Shown here piece after piece: positions 8,937-17,738 of a stretch of 64,000 bases of DNA; the first letter of the stretch is position 1; each line of letters begins with the position of its first letter. The notes under the pieces are model-generated. The model searched no databases and was not told the origin of the DNA. It worked only from the letters and a program-made list of their open reading frames with translations. Location: NCBI RefSeq assembly GCF_021353235.1, contig NZ_JAJTWT010000002.1:434001-498000 (forward strand). The letters run 5' to 3'. A program made the position numbers and the translations under genes. This DNA comes from Pelomonas caseinilytica. GTDB taxonomy: Bacteria; Pseudomonadota; Gammaproteobacteria; Burkholderiales; Burkholderiaceae_C.

Positions 8937-9013
8937 TGGCCTGCCCGGAGGGACTCGAACCCCCGACCTGCTGCTTAGAAGGCAGCTGCTCTATCCAGTT
9001 GAGCTACGGGCAG
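8937..9013 (-). tRNA. tRNA-Arg (anticodon TCT)
   Basis: The minus strand folds as a cloverleaf of 77 nt including an encoded CCA. The acceptor stem is CTGCCCG / CGGGCAG, the anticodon stem is GCTGC / GCAGC with loop CTTCTAA (anticodon TCT), and the T loop is GTTCGAGTC. It begins only 10 bp after the stop codon of the OPT transporter gene on the same strand. Confidence 0.95.
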
Positions 9014-9023
9014 ATGGGGCGGA

Positions 9024-11003
9024 TTAGATCAGCACATTGATGATGGCGTCGCCGATACCGATCAGCGCGGCGCCGGAGATCAGGCCAGCGCAGATGGGCT
9101 CCATGCCTTCGACCCAGATGCGGTGGCCCCGGGTGCCCGGCGTCTTGTGCTTGCGGGCCATGAACCAGAACAGCACGGCACCGACAAACATCATGATCGG
9201 CGCCTGCGGCGGCAGCGTCACGCCCAGGCCGATGGCGACCGACGAGACCGGAAAACGGCCCTTGCTGACGATGCGCATCACCTCGATGGCCACCGCCGCC
9301 ACGGCGGCGACACCCATCGAGATCAGGGCCGACGTGGGCAGGCTCTTCAGCCCCTTGGCGATGATGTCGGCCACGCCCTTCCACTGCAGCGCCGCCGGGA
9401 AGCCGAACTGGTCGGACACCATGCCCGCCACGCTCGCAGCGCCATGGGCGTCGGTCTTCACGAACAGCAGGAAGAAGAGCGGCGCGCAGACCAGCACACC
9501 CGCCACGTTGCCGATGACGTGGCCGATGGCCTGGTGGCGGGGCTTGCCGCCGAGCATGTAACCGGGCTTGATGTCGGACAGCAGGTTGGAGGCGTTGGCC
9601 GCGATCTCGGCCGTCATGCCGGCCGGCAGCAGGTTGGAGCCGGGGTTGCTGCGGTCCAGCACGCCCATGCTGAACTGCGTGATCTTGGCCAGCGGGCCGG
9701 TGGGGGTCCACGACGTGAGCGCCATGGAATTCGCGCAGATGATGGCCAGCACGAAGATCAGCGGCAGCGACACGACGGTCAGCCACAGCGGCACGCCGAA
9801 GAACAGGTGCGTCACGTAGCAGGCCAGCCCCGCGAAGACCGGCACGCCGACCCAGGACACCCACAGCGGCACCTCGATGCCCTTGAGCAGGTCGCTGCCG
9901 CCATCCGCCTTGGCGGCGGACTTGCGCTTGAACAGGCTCGTGACGATCTCCGGCTTGGCCAGCAGGGCCACCAGGGCGCCCACCACCATGATGGTGACGC
10001 CCCACCACAGCGACCACTGGTTCATGATCTCGATGCGGCTCAGGGGCACCAGCGCGCCGTTCAGGCCGATGCGCGGCGCGATGTCGCCACGCTGGATCAT
10101 CCAGGGCGCCAGGATGCAGAAGTTGATGACCGTGCCCAGGAAGCAGCTGCTGGCCACGGCGATGCCCATCAGCCCGCCCGTGCCGATGAGCGCGGCGTCG
10201 AGCGTGATGCGCAGGCCCAGCGTCTTGAAGTCGGTGCCCATGATGGACGGCACCCAGGCATGGGTCTTGGCCGCCCAGGCGTAGTAGTAGTCGTCGATGC
10301 GCTCGTGGAGGTGCCACACCTCCGTCACGCCGGCCCACTTGTCGAGCATCAGCAGCTTGAACTGGATGAGCTTCATCCACCCTTCGCCCAGCAGCATCTG
10401 CACGAAGGCCGCGCCGCCGGCCACCACCGCCAGCAGCTTGGCCTTGAAGATGCCTTCGCTGCCCTGGCCGTGGTACAGCGAATCGAGCACGACGCCGCAG
10501 GCGCGGCCCTCCGGGAAGGGCATCTGCTCTTCGTTGATGAAGCGCCGCTTCAGCGGGAAGGCCACCAGCACGCCCGTGACGGAGATGAGCAGGATCCAGA
10601 TCGCCAGCTGCCACCAGGGCGGCACCACGCCCGTCACCAGCATGTAGGCCGGCAGGCTGGAAATCAGCGGCATGACGACATAGCCCGAGGCCGTCGCGAT
10701 GGACTGGGTGCAGTTGTTCTCGAGGATGGTGTAGTCCTGCGCCAGGCCCGCCGAATGCAGCGCGCGGAACAGCGCGAAGGCGAGGATCACCGACGTGAGG
10801 CCGACGCCGAGCGAGATGCCGGTCTTGGCGCCGATGTACAGGCCGGTGGCGGACAGGATGCCGCCAAGCAGAAAACCCGTCAGGCCGGAGCGCAGCGTCA
10901 ACTGCGCCATGTCGCCGCGGTAGACGTTCTTGAGCCACCACTCGTCCTTCTGGGCGCGCGTCCAGGTGGCGATCTGCTCGTCGGTCAGGTGTTGGAGAGC
11001 CAT
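9024..11003 (-). CDS. OPT-family oligopeptide/metal-chelate transporter (659 aa)
   Basis: This is a polytopic inner-membrane protein with about 14-16 hydrophobic helices across its full length. OPT-family features include the N-terminal GDMAQLTLRSGLTG stretch, ENNCTQSIATASGY, MPFPEGRACG, and the C-terminal GLGVTLPPQAPIMMFVGAV. OPT proteins are thought to import oligopeptides or metal-siderophore complexes with protons; the substrate here cannot be read from sequence. The ATG at 11003 gives a normal bacterial OPT length. The gene stands alone and is followed at once by tRNA-Arg. Confidence 0.92.
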   Translation of the reverse strand: MALQHLTDEQIATWTRAQKDEWWLKNVYRGDMAQLTLRSGLTGFLLGGILSATGLYIGAKTGISLGVGLTSVILAFALFRALHSAGLAQDYTILENNCTQSIATASGYVVMPLISSLPAYMLVTGVVPPWWQLAIWILLISVTGVLVAFPLKRRFINEEQMPFPEGRACGVVLDSLYHGQGSEGIFKAKLLAVVAGGAAFVQMLLGEGWMKLIQFKLLMLDKWAGVTEVWHLHERIDDYYYAWAAKTHAWVPSIMGTDFKTLGLRITLDAALIGTGGLMGIAVASSCFLGTVINFCILAPWMIQRGDIAPRIGLNGALVPLSRIEIMNQWSLWWGVTIMVVGALVALLAKPEIVTSLFKRKSAAKADGGSDLLKGIEVPLWVSWVGVPVFAGLACYVTHLFFGVPLWLTVVSLPLIFVLAIICANSMALTSWTPTGPLAKITQFSMGVLDRSNPGSNLLPAGMTAEIAANASNLLSDIKPGYMLGGKPRHQAIGHVIGNVAGVLVCAPLFFLLFVKTDAHGAASVAGMVSDQFGFPAALQWKGVADIIAKGLKSLPTSALISMGVAAVAAVAIEVMRIVSKGRFPVSSVAIGLGVTLPPQAPIMMFVGAVLFWFMARKHKTPGTRGHRIWVEGMEPICAGLISGAALIGIGDAIINVLI

Positions 11004-11130
11004 GGAAATCTCGGGCGCGGCTTGTGGCGGCGCCAGGGTTGCAGCAAAAGCCGGGGATTGTCCCGGTCGACCGATCGGTCGGGCCTCGGGGATGCCCCAG
11101 TCTCCGGGCCCCGGGATGCGGGGGCCTCAC

Positions 11131-11168
11131 AAAGACAAACCCGCCGTGGCACGGGGCCGCGGCGGGTT
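11131..11168 (-). terminator. intrinsic terminator after tRNA-Pro
   Basis: On the minus strand a stem AACCCGCCG / CGGCGGGTT (arms 11160-11168 and 11138-11146) is followed by TTTGTCTTT. It lies 10 bp beyond the CCA end of tRNA-Pro and upstream of the OPT gene. Confidence 0.75.
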
Positions 11169-11178
11169 GGAAAGGGTT

Positions 11179-11255
11179 TGGTCGGGGCGGCGGGATTCGA
11201 ACTCGCGACCCTCTGCTCCCAAAGCAGATGCGCTACCAGGCTGCGCTACGCCCCG
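11179..11255 (-). tRNA. tRNA-Pro (anticodon TGG)
   Basis: A 77-nt cloverleaf on the minus strand with encoded CCA. The acceptor stem is CGGGGCG / CGCCCCG. The anticodon stem is TCTGC / GCAGA with loop TTTGGGA (anticodon TGG). The T arm contains GTTCGAATC. It starts 15 bp after the stop codon of the addA-like gene on the same strand and is followed by a terminator. Confidence 0.95.
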
Positions 11256-11270
11256 AACAAGCCGCGCATT

Positions 11271-14200
11271 CTAGTCGACGGGAACGAAGCGGCCGGTGCC
11301 GCTGATCAGCGCCGCCCTCACCGGCTCCCCGGGCTGCAGGGCCTGCACGGCGGCCACGTAGCTGCGCATCTGCGCCAGATAGGCCGGTTCGCGCTCCGGC
11401 GTGGCGCCGAGCTTGTAGTCCAGCACCCACCACACGCCGTCGTCGGCCAGCACGAGGCGGTCGATGCGGCGGTCCTCGCCGCCGGCGTTGATGGCGACCT
11501 CGTTGCCCGCCCAGCGCAGCCGCGCAGGGTCGAAGAAGGGTCGGCAGTCGGCGCTTTGCAGGATGGCCTCGGCGGCGGCGGCCAGGCGCTGGCGCGACGG
11601 CGCGTCCAGCCCGAAGGCCTGGCCAGACGAGGCAACCAACACCTCCAACGGCTGGTTCTGGCCGGCGGCGCTGACCCATTCGAGCACGCGATGCAGGGCC
11701 TCGCCCAGCTTGGCCTGCTCGGCATCGTCGGCCGCACCGCTGCGCAGGGACGCAGGCGGCGCCTGCCAGGCCGGCAGCGGCAGATGGACCGGCACGGCCT
11801 GGGCCAGCGGCGCATCGTCGGCGGGTTCGGGCAGGTCCAGCGGGCGGGCCAGCGGCGCCAGGCGCGCCCACCAGCTCGACTCCGAGGCACCGCGGCGCGG
11901 CGGCGTGCGGCTGACGACGAGGCGGCGCCGGGCCCGGGTCATGGCCACGTAGAGGGCGTTCAGCTCCTCGCGCTCGCGCAGGGCGCGCTCGTCCTCCACC
12001 AGGCGGGCCAGGGCTGGCGGGGGGCGGCGCTCGGAGACGAGGAAGGCCAGCCGTGCCGGCATGGGCGAGGCCACCGGCCAGTCGCAGGCCAGGGCCAGGG
12101 ACTCGGCCCGCGGGGGGGCGCAGTCGGCGTCCAGCAGGATGACGACCTCGGCCTCCAGGCCCTTGGCGCCATGCACGGTCAGCAGCTGGACGGCCTCCTC
12201 GGCCGGCGCGGGCGCGAGCTTGGGAGAGCGGCTCTTCAGCGCCCGCACGAAACCGTAGAGCTCGGCGAAGCGGCCACCGTCCAGCTCCAGCGCCGCCTGC
12301 AGCACGGCGTTGACGGTTTGGACGCGGCGGGCCGCTTCCGAGGGCGGCGCCGCAGCGAGCAGGCGCGGCACCAGCTCGCCTTCGCTGACGATGCGGTCCA
12401 GCAGCTCGTGAGGCGTGCAGCGCCGGGCGGCCTCCCGCCAGGCCAGCAGCAGGCCGCGCGCCCGCACCAGCGCGGGGCCGGCGTCGGGCTGCCCGGCGAC
12501 GGCGTCCAGGGCGTCCCACCAACTGCGCCGTTCGCGCGGCGCCGCACCCAGCCAGGCCGCGCTGCCGGCGGCCTCGGCCAGGCGCAGCAGGTCGGCCTCG
12601 TCGACGCCGAAGAGCGGGCTGCGCAGGGCCTGCGCCAGCGACAGGGCATGGCCGGGCGAAGCCAGCGCATCCAGCAGGGCGATGAGGTCCTGGGCGGCGG
12701 GCAGGTCGGCCAGGCGGTTGTCCTCGGGCGCCACATGCGGGATGCCGGCGGCCAGCAGGGCCTCGGCCAGCTGGCGCAGAGGCTCGCGCTTGCGGGCCAG
12801 CACGAAGACCTCGCTCGGGCGCGAGCCCTGGGCCAGCAGGCTGCGGACGAAGCGGGCCACGCGCTCGCATTCGGGCGCACGGCGGGCGACCTCGGCCTCC
12901 ACGCGCGGCTCCGTCAGGCTGGGCCGCCAGCGCTCGGGGTCGGCGGCCGTGCCCTCCAGGGCGGCGGCGAGCGGGCCGTCGAGCGAGAACAGGCCGGCCA
13001 CGGTGTCGGCGCCCTGCTCCGTCGTGTGGGCGCGAAAGCCCGGCATGCGGGCCTCGAAGGCCGCGTTGACGGCTGCCAGCACCTCGGGCGCGTTGCGGCG
13101 CGTGTGATCGCAAGCCAGGCTCACGCCGCCCAGGCCATCGCGGACGAAATCGCCGGCCGCGGCGAACACCCGCGGCTCCGCTCGGCGGAAGCGGTAGATG
13201 CTCTGCTTGGGGTCGCCGACGATGAAGACGCTGATGGCGCTGCCGCCCGCGCCGGCATAAGCCGCCAGCCAGCCGTGCAGGGCATGCCATTGCAGGGGGC
13301 TGGTGTCCTGGAACTCGTCGATCAGCAGGTGGCGCACGCGGGCATCCAGGCGCTGCTGGACCCAGCCGGCCGTTTCGGGCCGGGAGAGCAGCGCCAGGGC
13401 GCCGCGCTCGAGGTCGTTCATGTCGACGAGGCCGCGCTCGCGCTTGAGCGCCTCGAACTCGTCCACCAGCACCTCGGCCAGGCGCGCCATGCGAGCGTGC
13501 TCCACGGCCGCCTCGTGCTGGGCGAGGTCGGCGGCGATGGCCTCCAGCGCGGCGACGGCGTCGAGCTGCTCGGGCGAGTCGCCCAGGCCCTTCTTGGCCG
13601 TACCCGTCTTGGTGAAGAGCGCGCTCCACAAGGCCGGGAAGGCCGCGTCGTCGGCCAGCGCCAGGGCTTGCTCGATGGCCGTGGCGGCGTCGCGCGCCTT
13701 GACGCCCTTGGCCGCGCCCAGCTGGCGCGCCAGGGCGGCGAGCCGAGGACGCAGCCCGGCCAGGGCGTCCAGAGCTCGCGGCACGTCGGGCATGCTGTCG
13801 GCCAGCACGCCGGCTCGTGCGGCCAGGCGCAGCTCCACCCGCTTGCCGAAGGCCGCCATCAGCCATTCCCGCAGGTTGTTGCGGCCCCGGGTTTCGGTCA
13901 GCGCCTGGAAGGCGTCGGCCAGGCCCGCGTCGGCCAGCACGCGGGCATGGAAGCGCCGCCACAGCGGCGGCATCAGCTCGGCTTCGTCCTCGATGAGCTG
14001 CAGCTCGGCCGACAGGCCTTCGGCCTGCAGCAGTGCCAACGGCGCAGCCCGCAGCAGTTGCGAGAACCAGCCATGGAAGGTGCGGATCTCGACCGGCCGG
14101 CCGCCGCGCAACAGCTCCTGCTGCAGCACGGCCAGCCGCGGCGCGGCGGCATGGGCCTCGGCGTCGGACATGCCGCGAGCCACCAGCTCGGCCACGCGCC

Positions 14201-14474
14201 GCGACTCATCGGCGGCGGCGAACTCGGCCAGCCATTGCAGCAGCCGCTCGCGCATCTCGCCGGCCGCCTTGCGGGTGAAGGTGATGGCGACGATCTCCTG
14301 CGGCCGGGCGCCCGCGAGCAGCGCCCGCAGGATGCGCGACACCAGCATCCAGGTCTTGCCGGCCCCGGCGCAGGCCTCGACGACGGCGCTGCGCGCGGGA
14401 TCGCAGGCCAGGGCATAGAAGCGCTCGCGCGGCACGAGCAGGCCGTCGGCGTGATAGGCGTAGGAAGGACTCAT
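11271..14474 (-). CDS. addA: AddA-like UvrD-family helicase/nuclease (1067 aa)
   Basis: This is an SF1A helicase fused to a RecB-type nuclease, expected to process double-strand DNA ends before recombination. The Walker A motif is EACAGAGKTW (about 34-42) and motif Ia is ITFTRKAAGEM. Walker B with motif II is LLIDEFQDTSPLQW, motif III is FIVGDPKQSIYRFR, motif V is LLTVHGAKGLEAEVV and motif VI is NALYVAMTRARRRLVVS. The C-terminal PD-(D/E)XK domain (about 910-1067) has RRIDRLV followed by WVLDYKLG. The ATG at 14474 overlaps the stop of the upstream addB-like gene (ATGA), pointing to translational coupling. The symbol follows this pairing and domain order; the protein is shorter than Firmicutes AddA. 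Confidence 0.88.
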   Translation of the reverse strand: MSPSYAYHADGLLVPRERFYALACDPARSAVVEACAGAGKTWMLVSRILRALLAGARPQEIVAITFTRKAAGEMRERLLQWLAEFAAADESRRVAELVARGMSDAEAHAAAPRLAVLQQELLRGGRPVEIRTFHGWFSQLLRAAPLALLQAEGLSAELQLIEDEAELMPPLWRRFHARVLADAGLADAFQALTETRGRNNLREWLMAAFGKRVELRLAARAGVLADSMPDVPRALDALAGLRPRLAALARQLGAAKGVKARDAATAIEQALALADDAAFPALWSALFTKTGTAKKGLGDSPEQLDAVAALEAIAADLAQHEAAVEHARMARLAEVLVDEFEALKRERGLVDMNDLERGALALLSRPETAGWVQQRLDARVRHLLIDEFQDTSPLQWHALHGWLAAYAGAGGSAISVFIVGDPKQSIYRFRRAEPRVFAAAGDFVRDGLGGVSLACDHTRRNAPEVLAAVNAAFEARMPGFRAHTTEQGADTVAGLFSLDGPLAAALEGTAADPERWRPSLTEPRVEAEVARRAPECERVARFVRSLLAQGSRPSEVFVLARKREPLRQLAEALLAAGIPHVAPEDNRLADLPAAQDLIALLDALASPGHALSLAQALRSPLFGVDEADLLRLAEAAGSAAWLGAAPRERRSWWDALDAVAGQPDAGPALVRARGLLLAWREAARRCTPHELLDRIVSEGELVPRLLAAAPPSEAARRVQTVNAVLQAALELDGGRFAELYGFVRALKSRSPKLAPAPAEEAVQLLTVHGAKGLEAEVVILLDADCAPPRAESLALACDWPVASPMPARLAFLVSERRPPPALARLVEDERALREREELNALYVAMTRARRRLVVSRTPPRRGASESSWWARLAPLARPLDLPEPADDAPLAQAVPVHLPLPAWQAPPASLRSGAADDAEQAKLGEALHRVLEWVSAAGQNQPLEVLVASSGQAFGLDAPSRQRLAAAAEAILQSADCRPFFDPARLRWAGNEVAINAGGEDRRIDRLVLADDGVWWVLDYKLGATPEREPAYLAQMRSYVAAVQALQPGEPVRAALISGTGRFVPVD

Positions 14475-17023
14475 GCCCAATCATCCCGGCGGCACAGGCC
14501 GCGAGCCTCGCAGTGCTCGCAGGCACTGCCCTCGCCGAGGGCCGGCAACGGCGCGCCGTGCTGCACCAGCGACAGGTCGGACTGCAGGCCCTCGCGCAGG
14601 CGCTGCGCCGTCGCGGACACGTCGGGATGCTCGATGGCGACGACGCCACCCGGGTCGTCCAGCGCCAGGTAGGCCGCCGCCAGGTCGGGCGCCGCCTCCA
14701 TCAGCAGCGCATAGACGGCCATCTGCGTGTCTTCCAGCGGCTCGGCGACGCGGTCCTTCAACCCGCTGGCGCTGCCGGTCTTGTAGTCCAGGAGCAGGCG
14801 CTGGCCGGCCGGCGTGGTGTCGATGCGGTCGATGCGCCCGCGCAGCACCAGGCCGGCCACGGCGCCCTCGAAGGGCCGGCACTCACGGTCGAGTTCGCCC
14901 TGCGAGAACTGCTGCCCCCGACCCTCGGCCTCGCGCAGCCAGTCGACATAGCGCGGCAGCAGGCGCTCGAAGCTGGCCCGCCAGGGAAGGAAGTCAGCAT
15001 CGTCCAGGCCGATGCTCTCGGCCGCGGCTGCGGCGCGCAGCTGGGCCGCCGCGTCGCCGGGCTGGCGCGCGGTGTGGAAGCGATGCAGCACGGCGTGCAG
15101 CCAGGTGCCGTAGTCGCGCTTGGCGGGCTCGGCCTCCAGCTCGTCGGCCTCCTGCAGGCCCAGCACATGCCGGCTGAAGAACTGGTAAGGGCAGCGGCGC
15201 AGCGCCTCGACGGCGCTGGCGCTCAGCGTGGCTGGCAGCGGCACAGCGCCGGTGCTGGCGCGCAGCGCCGGCCGGGGCGGGACGCCCTGGGGCAGGCGCT
15301 CGTCGCGCCAGGGCTGAAGCGGTGACGCCCGGCCGTCGCGCCGGGCCGCCGCGGCAAGGCGGTCGATCAAGGGGCTGGCGGGCAGCGGCTCGGCACCGGC
15401 CCGCGTGCAGCGCAGCAGCGTCAACACCGGCGCGCGCAGCGCCTGGGCAAAGGCCTGGGCCTCGGCCTCGCGCTGAGCGGCCTGGGTGGGCAGGCCCAGC
15501 GCGGCGGCATCGGCGTCGCTGATGAGGCTCAGCGGGCGGCCGGCGCGGCCGAGGGTCTCGGCGTCGGCACCCGGCAGCACCAGGGCGCCAAAGGGCCTCA
15601 GCATGGCCCGCACCAGCGGCGTGATGACGACGGGGGCCTGGCCCGCGTTGTCGGGCACGAACTGCCCGTTCTCGAGCACCTCGCCCACCCAGGCGAGGAA
15701 GCCCGAGCCGTCCAGCCGCGCGCCGGCCAGCACGCCTTCATGGGCGCTGCCCGGCCAGGGGTTGCGCGACAGCCAGAGCGCCGTCAGCACGCCCTCGCCG
15801 CCTTCGAGGCCGGCCAGCGGCTCGGGCCCGAGGGCGCGCTTGAGTTCGAAGAGCCACTGCGCCAGCGTGCGCCGGCCGCCGCTCGACAGTGGCGCCAGGG
15901 CCTGGCGCCGCGACTGCCACAGGCCCTTGGCCGGCGGGGCGTCGAAGGCGTCCAGGGCCTCGGCACGGCGGATGTGGCGGCGCCGGCAGAAGGCTTCGAG
16001 GGCATCGAGGGCCGCCGAGGGCTCGGCCGAGAGCTTGAGCCAGGCCAGCCAGTCGTCCACCGCGCCGCCGCCGAGGGCGGCACGCAGCAGGGCCATCAGG
16101 GCCGAGGCGGCGGGCGTGGTGGCAAGGGTCCAGCCGGTCTCGTCGTGCAGGGGCACGCCCTGGCGCGTCAGCAGGGCCCGCACGCGGCGCACGACGACCC
16201 GGTCCTGCGCGATCAGCGCGACCGGCGCACGGCCGGCGGCGAGATGCTGCAGCACGGCGACGGCGCTGGCCTGGGCCAGGGTCTCGAAGTCGGCGCAGAG
16301 GGCCTCCTCGACACGGGCGGGCGGCTCGGCGAGGCCGTCCAGGTCGAGGTCGGCGACCAGGTGCAGCGCCGGCACCTCCGAGCGCGCCAGCAGGGCCTCG
16401 GCAAGCGGGTCGGGGCCGCCGGCCTGCAGGACGATCCACGCGCTGGGCCGATGGCGGAACAGGGCGTCGGTGGCCGGCGCGCGCTCGTCGGAGGCCGCCC
16501 AGACCAGGGCGACCAGGGCCAGCGCCCGCTCGACGCCGCCGACGGGGTCGTCACCGAGGTGGCGGCGGGCGGCCTCGAACCAGGCCGCGCGGGACGCGGG
16601 GTCGCGCTGGCCGGTGACGCGGGCGAAGGCATGGGCCGTCTCGACCAGGCGGGCGAGCGCCAGGCGATAGGCGCGCGGGTCGTCGCGCTTCAGGGCCTGG
16701 GCCCATGACTGCTGGGCCAGCAGGTCATCGGCCGCCAGGGCGTCGACGGGGGCATCGCCGCTGAGCTGGCCGGGCGCGGCCAGGGGGGCAGGCCCCAGGG
16801 CCGACGCGAGGCTGTGCGTCGTCGCGAGCACGGGCAGCCAGCCGCCGCGGGCCAGGAAGGCGCGGCGGGCCGGCGCCAGTTGCTGGGCGAAGGGCAGCAG
16901 CAGCACCGCGTCGCGCAGCGGCGCCCCCTGCGCGGCCAGCCAGTCGCCGCAGATGGCGGCAACACGGCGCCAGAAACCGTCGATGTCTTCTCCAGGGACC
17001 AGGCCCAGGCTCATGGATTGCAA
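14471..17023 (-). CDS. addB: AddB-like PD-(D/E)XK nuclease with Fe-S cluster ligands (850 aa)
   Basis: This is the partner subunit of the helicase-nuclease downstream. The N-terminal half resembles an inactivated helicase (LLLPFAQQLAPARRAFLARGG) with no Walker A motif. The C-terminal nuclease region has CPYQFFSRHVLG, then RIDRIDT and LLLDYKTG, and ends with ACEHCEARGLC. The cysteines of CPYQFF and of C-x2-C-x5-C would hold the 4Fe-4S cluster typical of AddB. A TTG start at 17023 has a GGAGG 6 bp upstream; the ATG at 17014 is 15 bp from it, so the TTG is favoured. The promoter must lie in the 140 bp shared with divergent trxA. Confidence 0.85.
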   Translation of the reverse strand: MQSMSLGLVPGEDIDGFWRRVAAICGDWLAAQGAPLRDAVLLLPFAQQLAPARRAFLARGGWLPVLATTHSLASALGPAPLAAPGQLSGDAPVDALAADDLLAQQSWAQALKRDDPRAYRLALARLVETAHAFARVTGQRDPASRAAWFEAARRHLGDDPVGGVERALALVALVWAASDERAPATDALFRHRPSAWIVLQAGGPDPLAEALLARSEVPALHLVADLDLDGLAEPPARVEEALCADFETLAQASAVAVLQHLAAGRAPVALIAQDRVVVRRVRALLTRQGVPLHDETGWTLATTPAASALMALLRAALGGGAVDDWLAWLKLSAEPSAALDALEAFCRRRHIRRAEALDAFDAPPAKGLWQSRRQALAPLSSGGRRTLAQWLFELKRALGPEPLAGLEGGEGVLTALWLSRNPWPGSAHEGVLAGARLDGSGFLAWVGEVLENGQFVPDNAGQAPVVITPLVRAMLRPFGALVLPGADAETLGRAGRPLSLISDADAAALGLPTQAAQREAEAQAFAQALRAPVLTLLRCTRAGAEPLPASPLIDRLAAAARRDGRASPLQPWRDERLPQGVPPRPALRASTGAVPLPATLSASAVEALRRCPYQFFSRHVLGLQEADELEAEPAKRDYGTWLHAVLHRFHTARQPGDAAAQLRAAAAAESIGLDDADFLPWRASFERLLPRYVDWLREAEGRGQQFSQGELDRECRPFEGAVAGLVLRGRIDRIDTTPAGQRLLLDYKTGSASGLKDRVAEPLEDTQMAVYALLMEAAPDLAAAYLALDDPGGVVAIEHPDVSATAQRLREGLQSDLSLVQHGAPLPALGEGSACEHCEARGLCRRDDWA

Positions 17024-17165
17024 ACCGGGCCTCCACCCTCATCTTCGCCATGCTTTCGGTACCCTCGCGACCGTCGGGGCAAAAGTGGCTATGTCACAAT
17101 GATTTTGCCTATTCGGACGGCGCCCCGGCGCGACCGCCACCCCTTTGAGGCCAAGGAACCCTCCC

Positions 17166-17495
17166 ATGAGCAGCGAATTGATCAAGCATGTTTCCGACGC
17201 GTCCTTCGACGCCGACGTGATCCAGTCCGGCAAGCCGGTGCTGGTGGACTACTGGGCCGAATGGTGCGGCCCCTGCAAGATGATCGCGCCCATCCTGGAC
17301 GAGGTCGCCACGGGCTACGGCGACAAGCTGCAGATCGCCAAGATGAACGTCGACGAGAACCGTGAAGTGCCCGCCAAGTTCGGCATCCGCGGCATCCCGA
17401 CACTGATGCTCTTCAAGGACGGCCAGCTCGCCGCCACCAAGGTCGGCGCCCTCTCCAAGGCGCAGTTGACCGCCTTCCTCGACGCGAACCTATAA
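17166..17495 (+). CDS. trxA: thioredoxin 1 (109 aa)
   Basis: Cytoplasmic thiol-disulfide reductase of the thioredoxin fold. The active site is [10 protein letters not shown], with the cis-Pro in [11 protein letters not shown]; the length is canonical. The ATG at 17166 ([11 protein letters not shown]) fits the family. The preceding 21 bp could extend the frame but add nothing thioredoxin-like. It is the first gene of a trxA-rho-rpmE2 cluster, and its stop codon lies inside the predicted -10 box of the rho promoter. Confidence 0.97.
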   Translation: MSSELIKHVSDASFDADVIQSGKPVLVDYWAEWCGPCKMIAPILDEVATGYGDKLQIAKMNVDENREVPAKFGIRGIPTLMLFKDGQLAATKVGALSKAQLTAFLDANL

Positions 17496-17496
17496 T
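17466..17496 (+). promoter_or_regulatory. predicted sigma-70 promoter of rho, inside the trxA 3' end
   Basis: A -35 TTGACC (17466-17471) and a consensus -10 TATAAT (17491-17496) are separated by 19 bp. The trxA stop codon TAA (17493-17495) is part of the -10 box. Transcription would start near 17503, giving rho a leader of about 235 nt. Confidence 0.6.
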
Positions 17497-17738
17497 CGCG
17501 CCCAACTGCTGCGGCGCTCCTGGCGCCTCTCGGCGCCCCGCCGCAGCAGCCAAAGCCAACACGCCCCGGGTTTCCAAGGCCCAGCCAGCGTGGACTCGGC
17601 TCCCCCTCCCTCCAATCTAGAAGTCGAATCCGCGTCGCTCGCCGTTTGAGCGACAGCCTTTCGGTCCTGTTCCGGGGCGGCCGTGACAACGCCGCAAGCG
17701 CCTTGGCTGGTGCTGCGGCCCATGACGGGTGTTCACCC
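17497..17738 (+). promoter_or_regulatory. structured rho leader
   Basis: Directly after the predicted start there is an 11-bp perfect inverted repeat (CTGCTGCGGCG at 17506-17516, CGCCGCAGCAG at 17539-17549) enclosing a GGCGCC-TCTC-GGCGCC hairpin. No T-run follows, so it is not a simple terminator. Just before the rho ATG a GGGT-GTTC-ACCC hairpin (17727-17738) occupies the place of a Shine-Dalgarno sequence. In Escherichia coli, rho is autoregulated by termination in its leader; a similar role here is inference. Confidence 0.5.

Noticed and set aside
7800-9013. Integrative element bounded by a repeated tRNA-Arg 3' end
   Set aside because: I looked for a second copy of the tRNA end downstream and found none; no integrase is present.
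9123-14672. An 1849-codon open frame on the plus strand opposite the OPT, tRNA-Pro and addA-like genes
   Set aside because: It runs through a tRNA and two well-supported genes, is dominated by Gln/Gly/His/Arg, and has no recognisable domain. It is an antisense by-product of high GC content.
17646-17738. A rho leader peptide or extended Rho N-terminus from a TTG at 17646
   Set aside because: The 31 added residues resemble nothing in Rho, the frame simply stays open, and no ribosome site supports the TTG.
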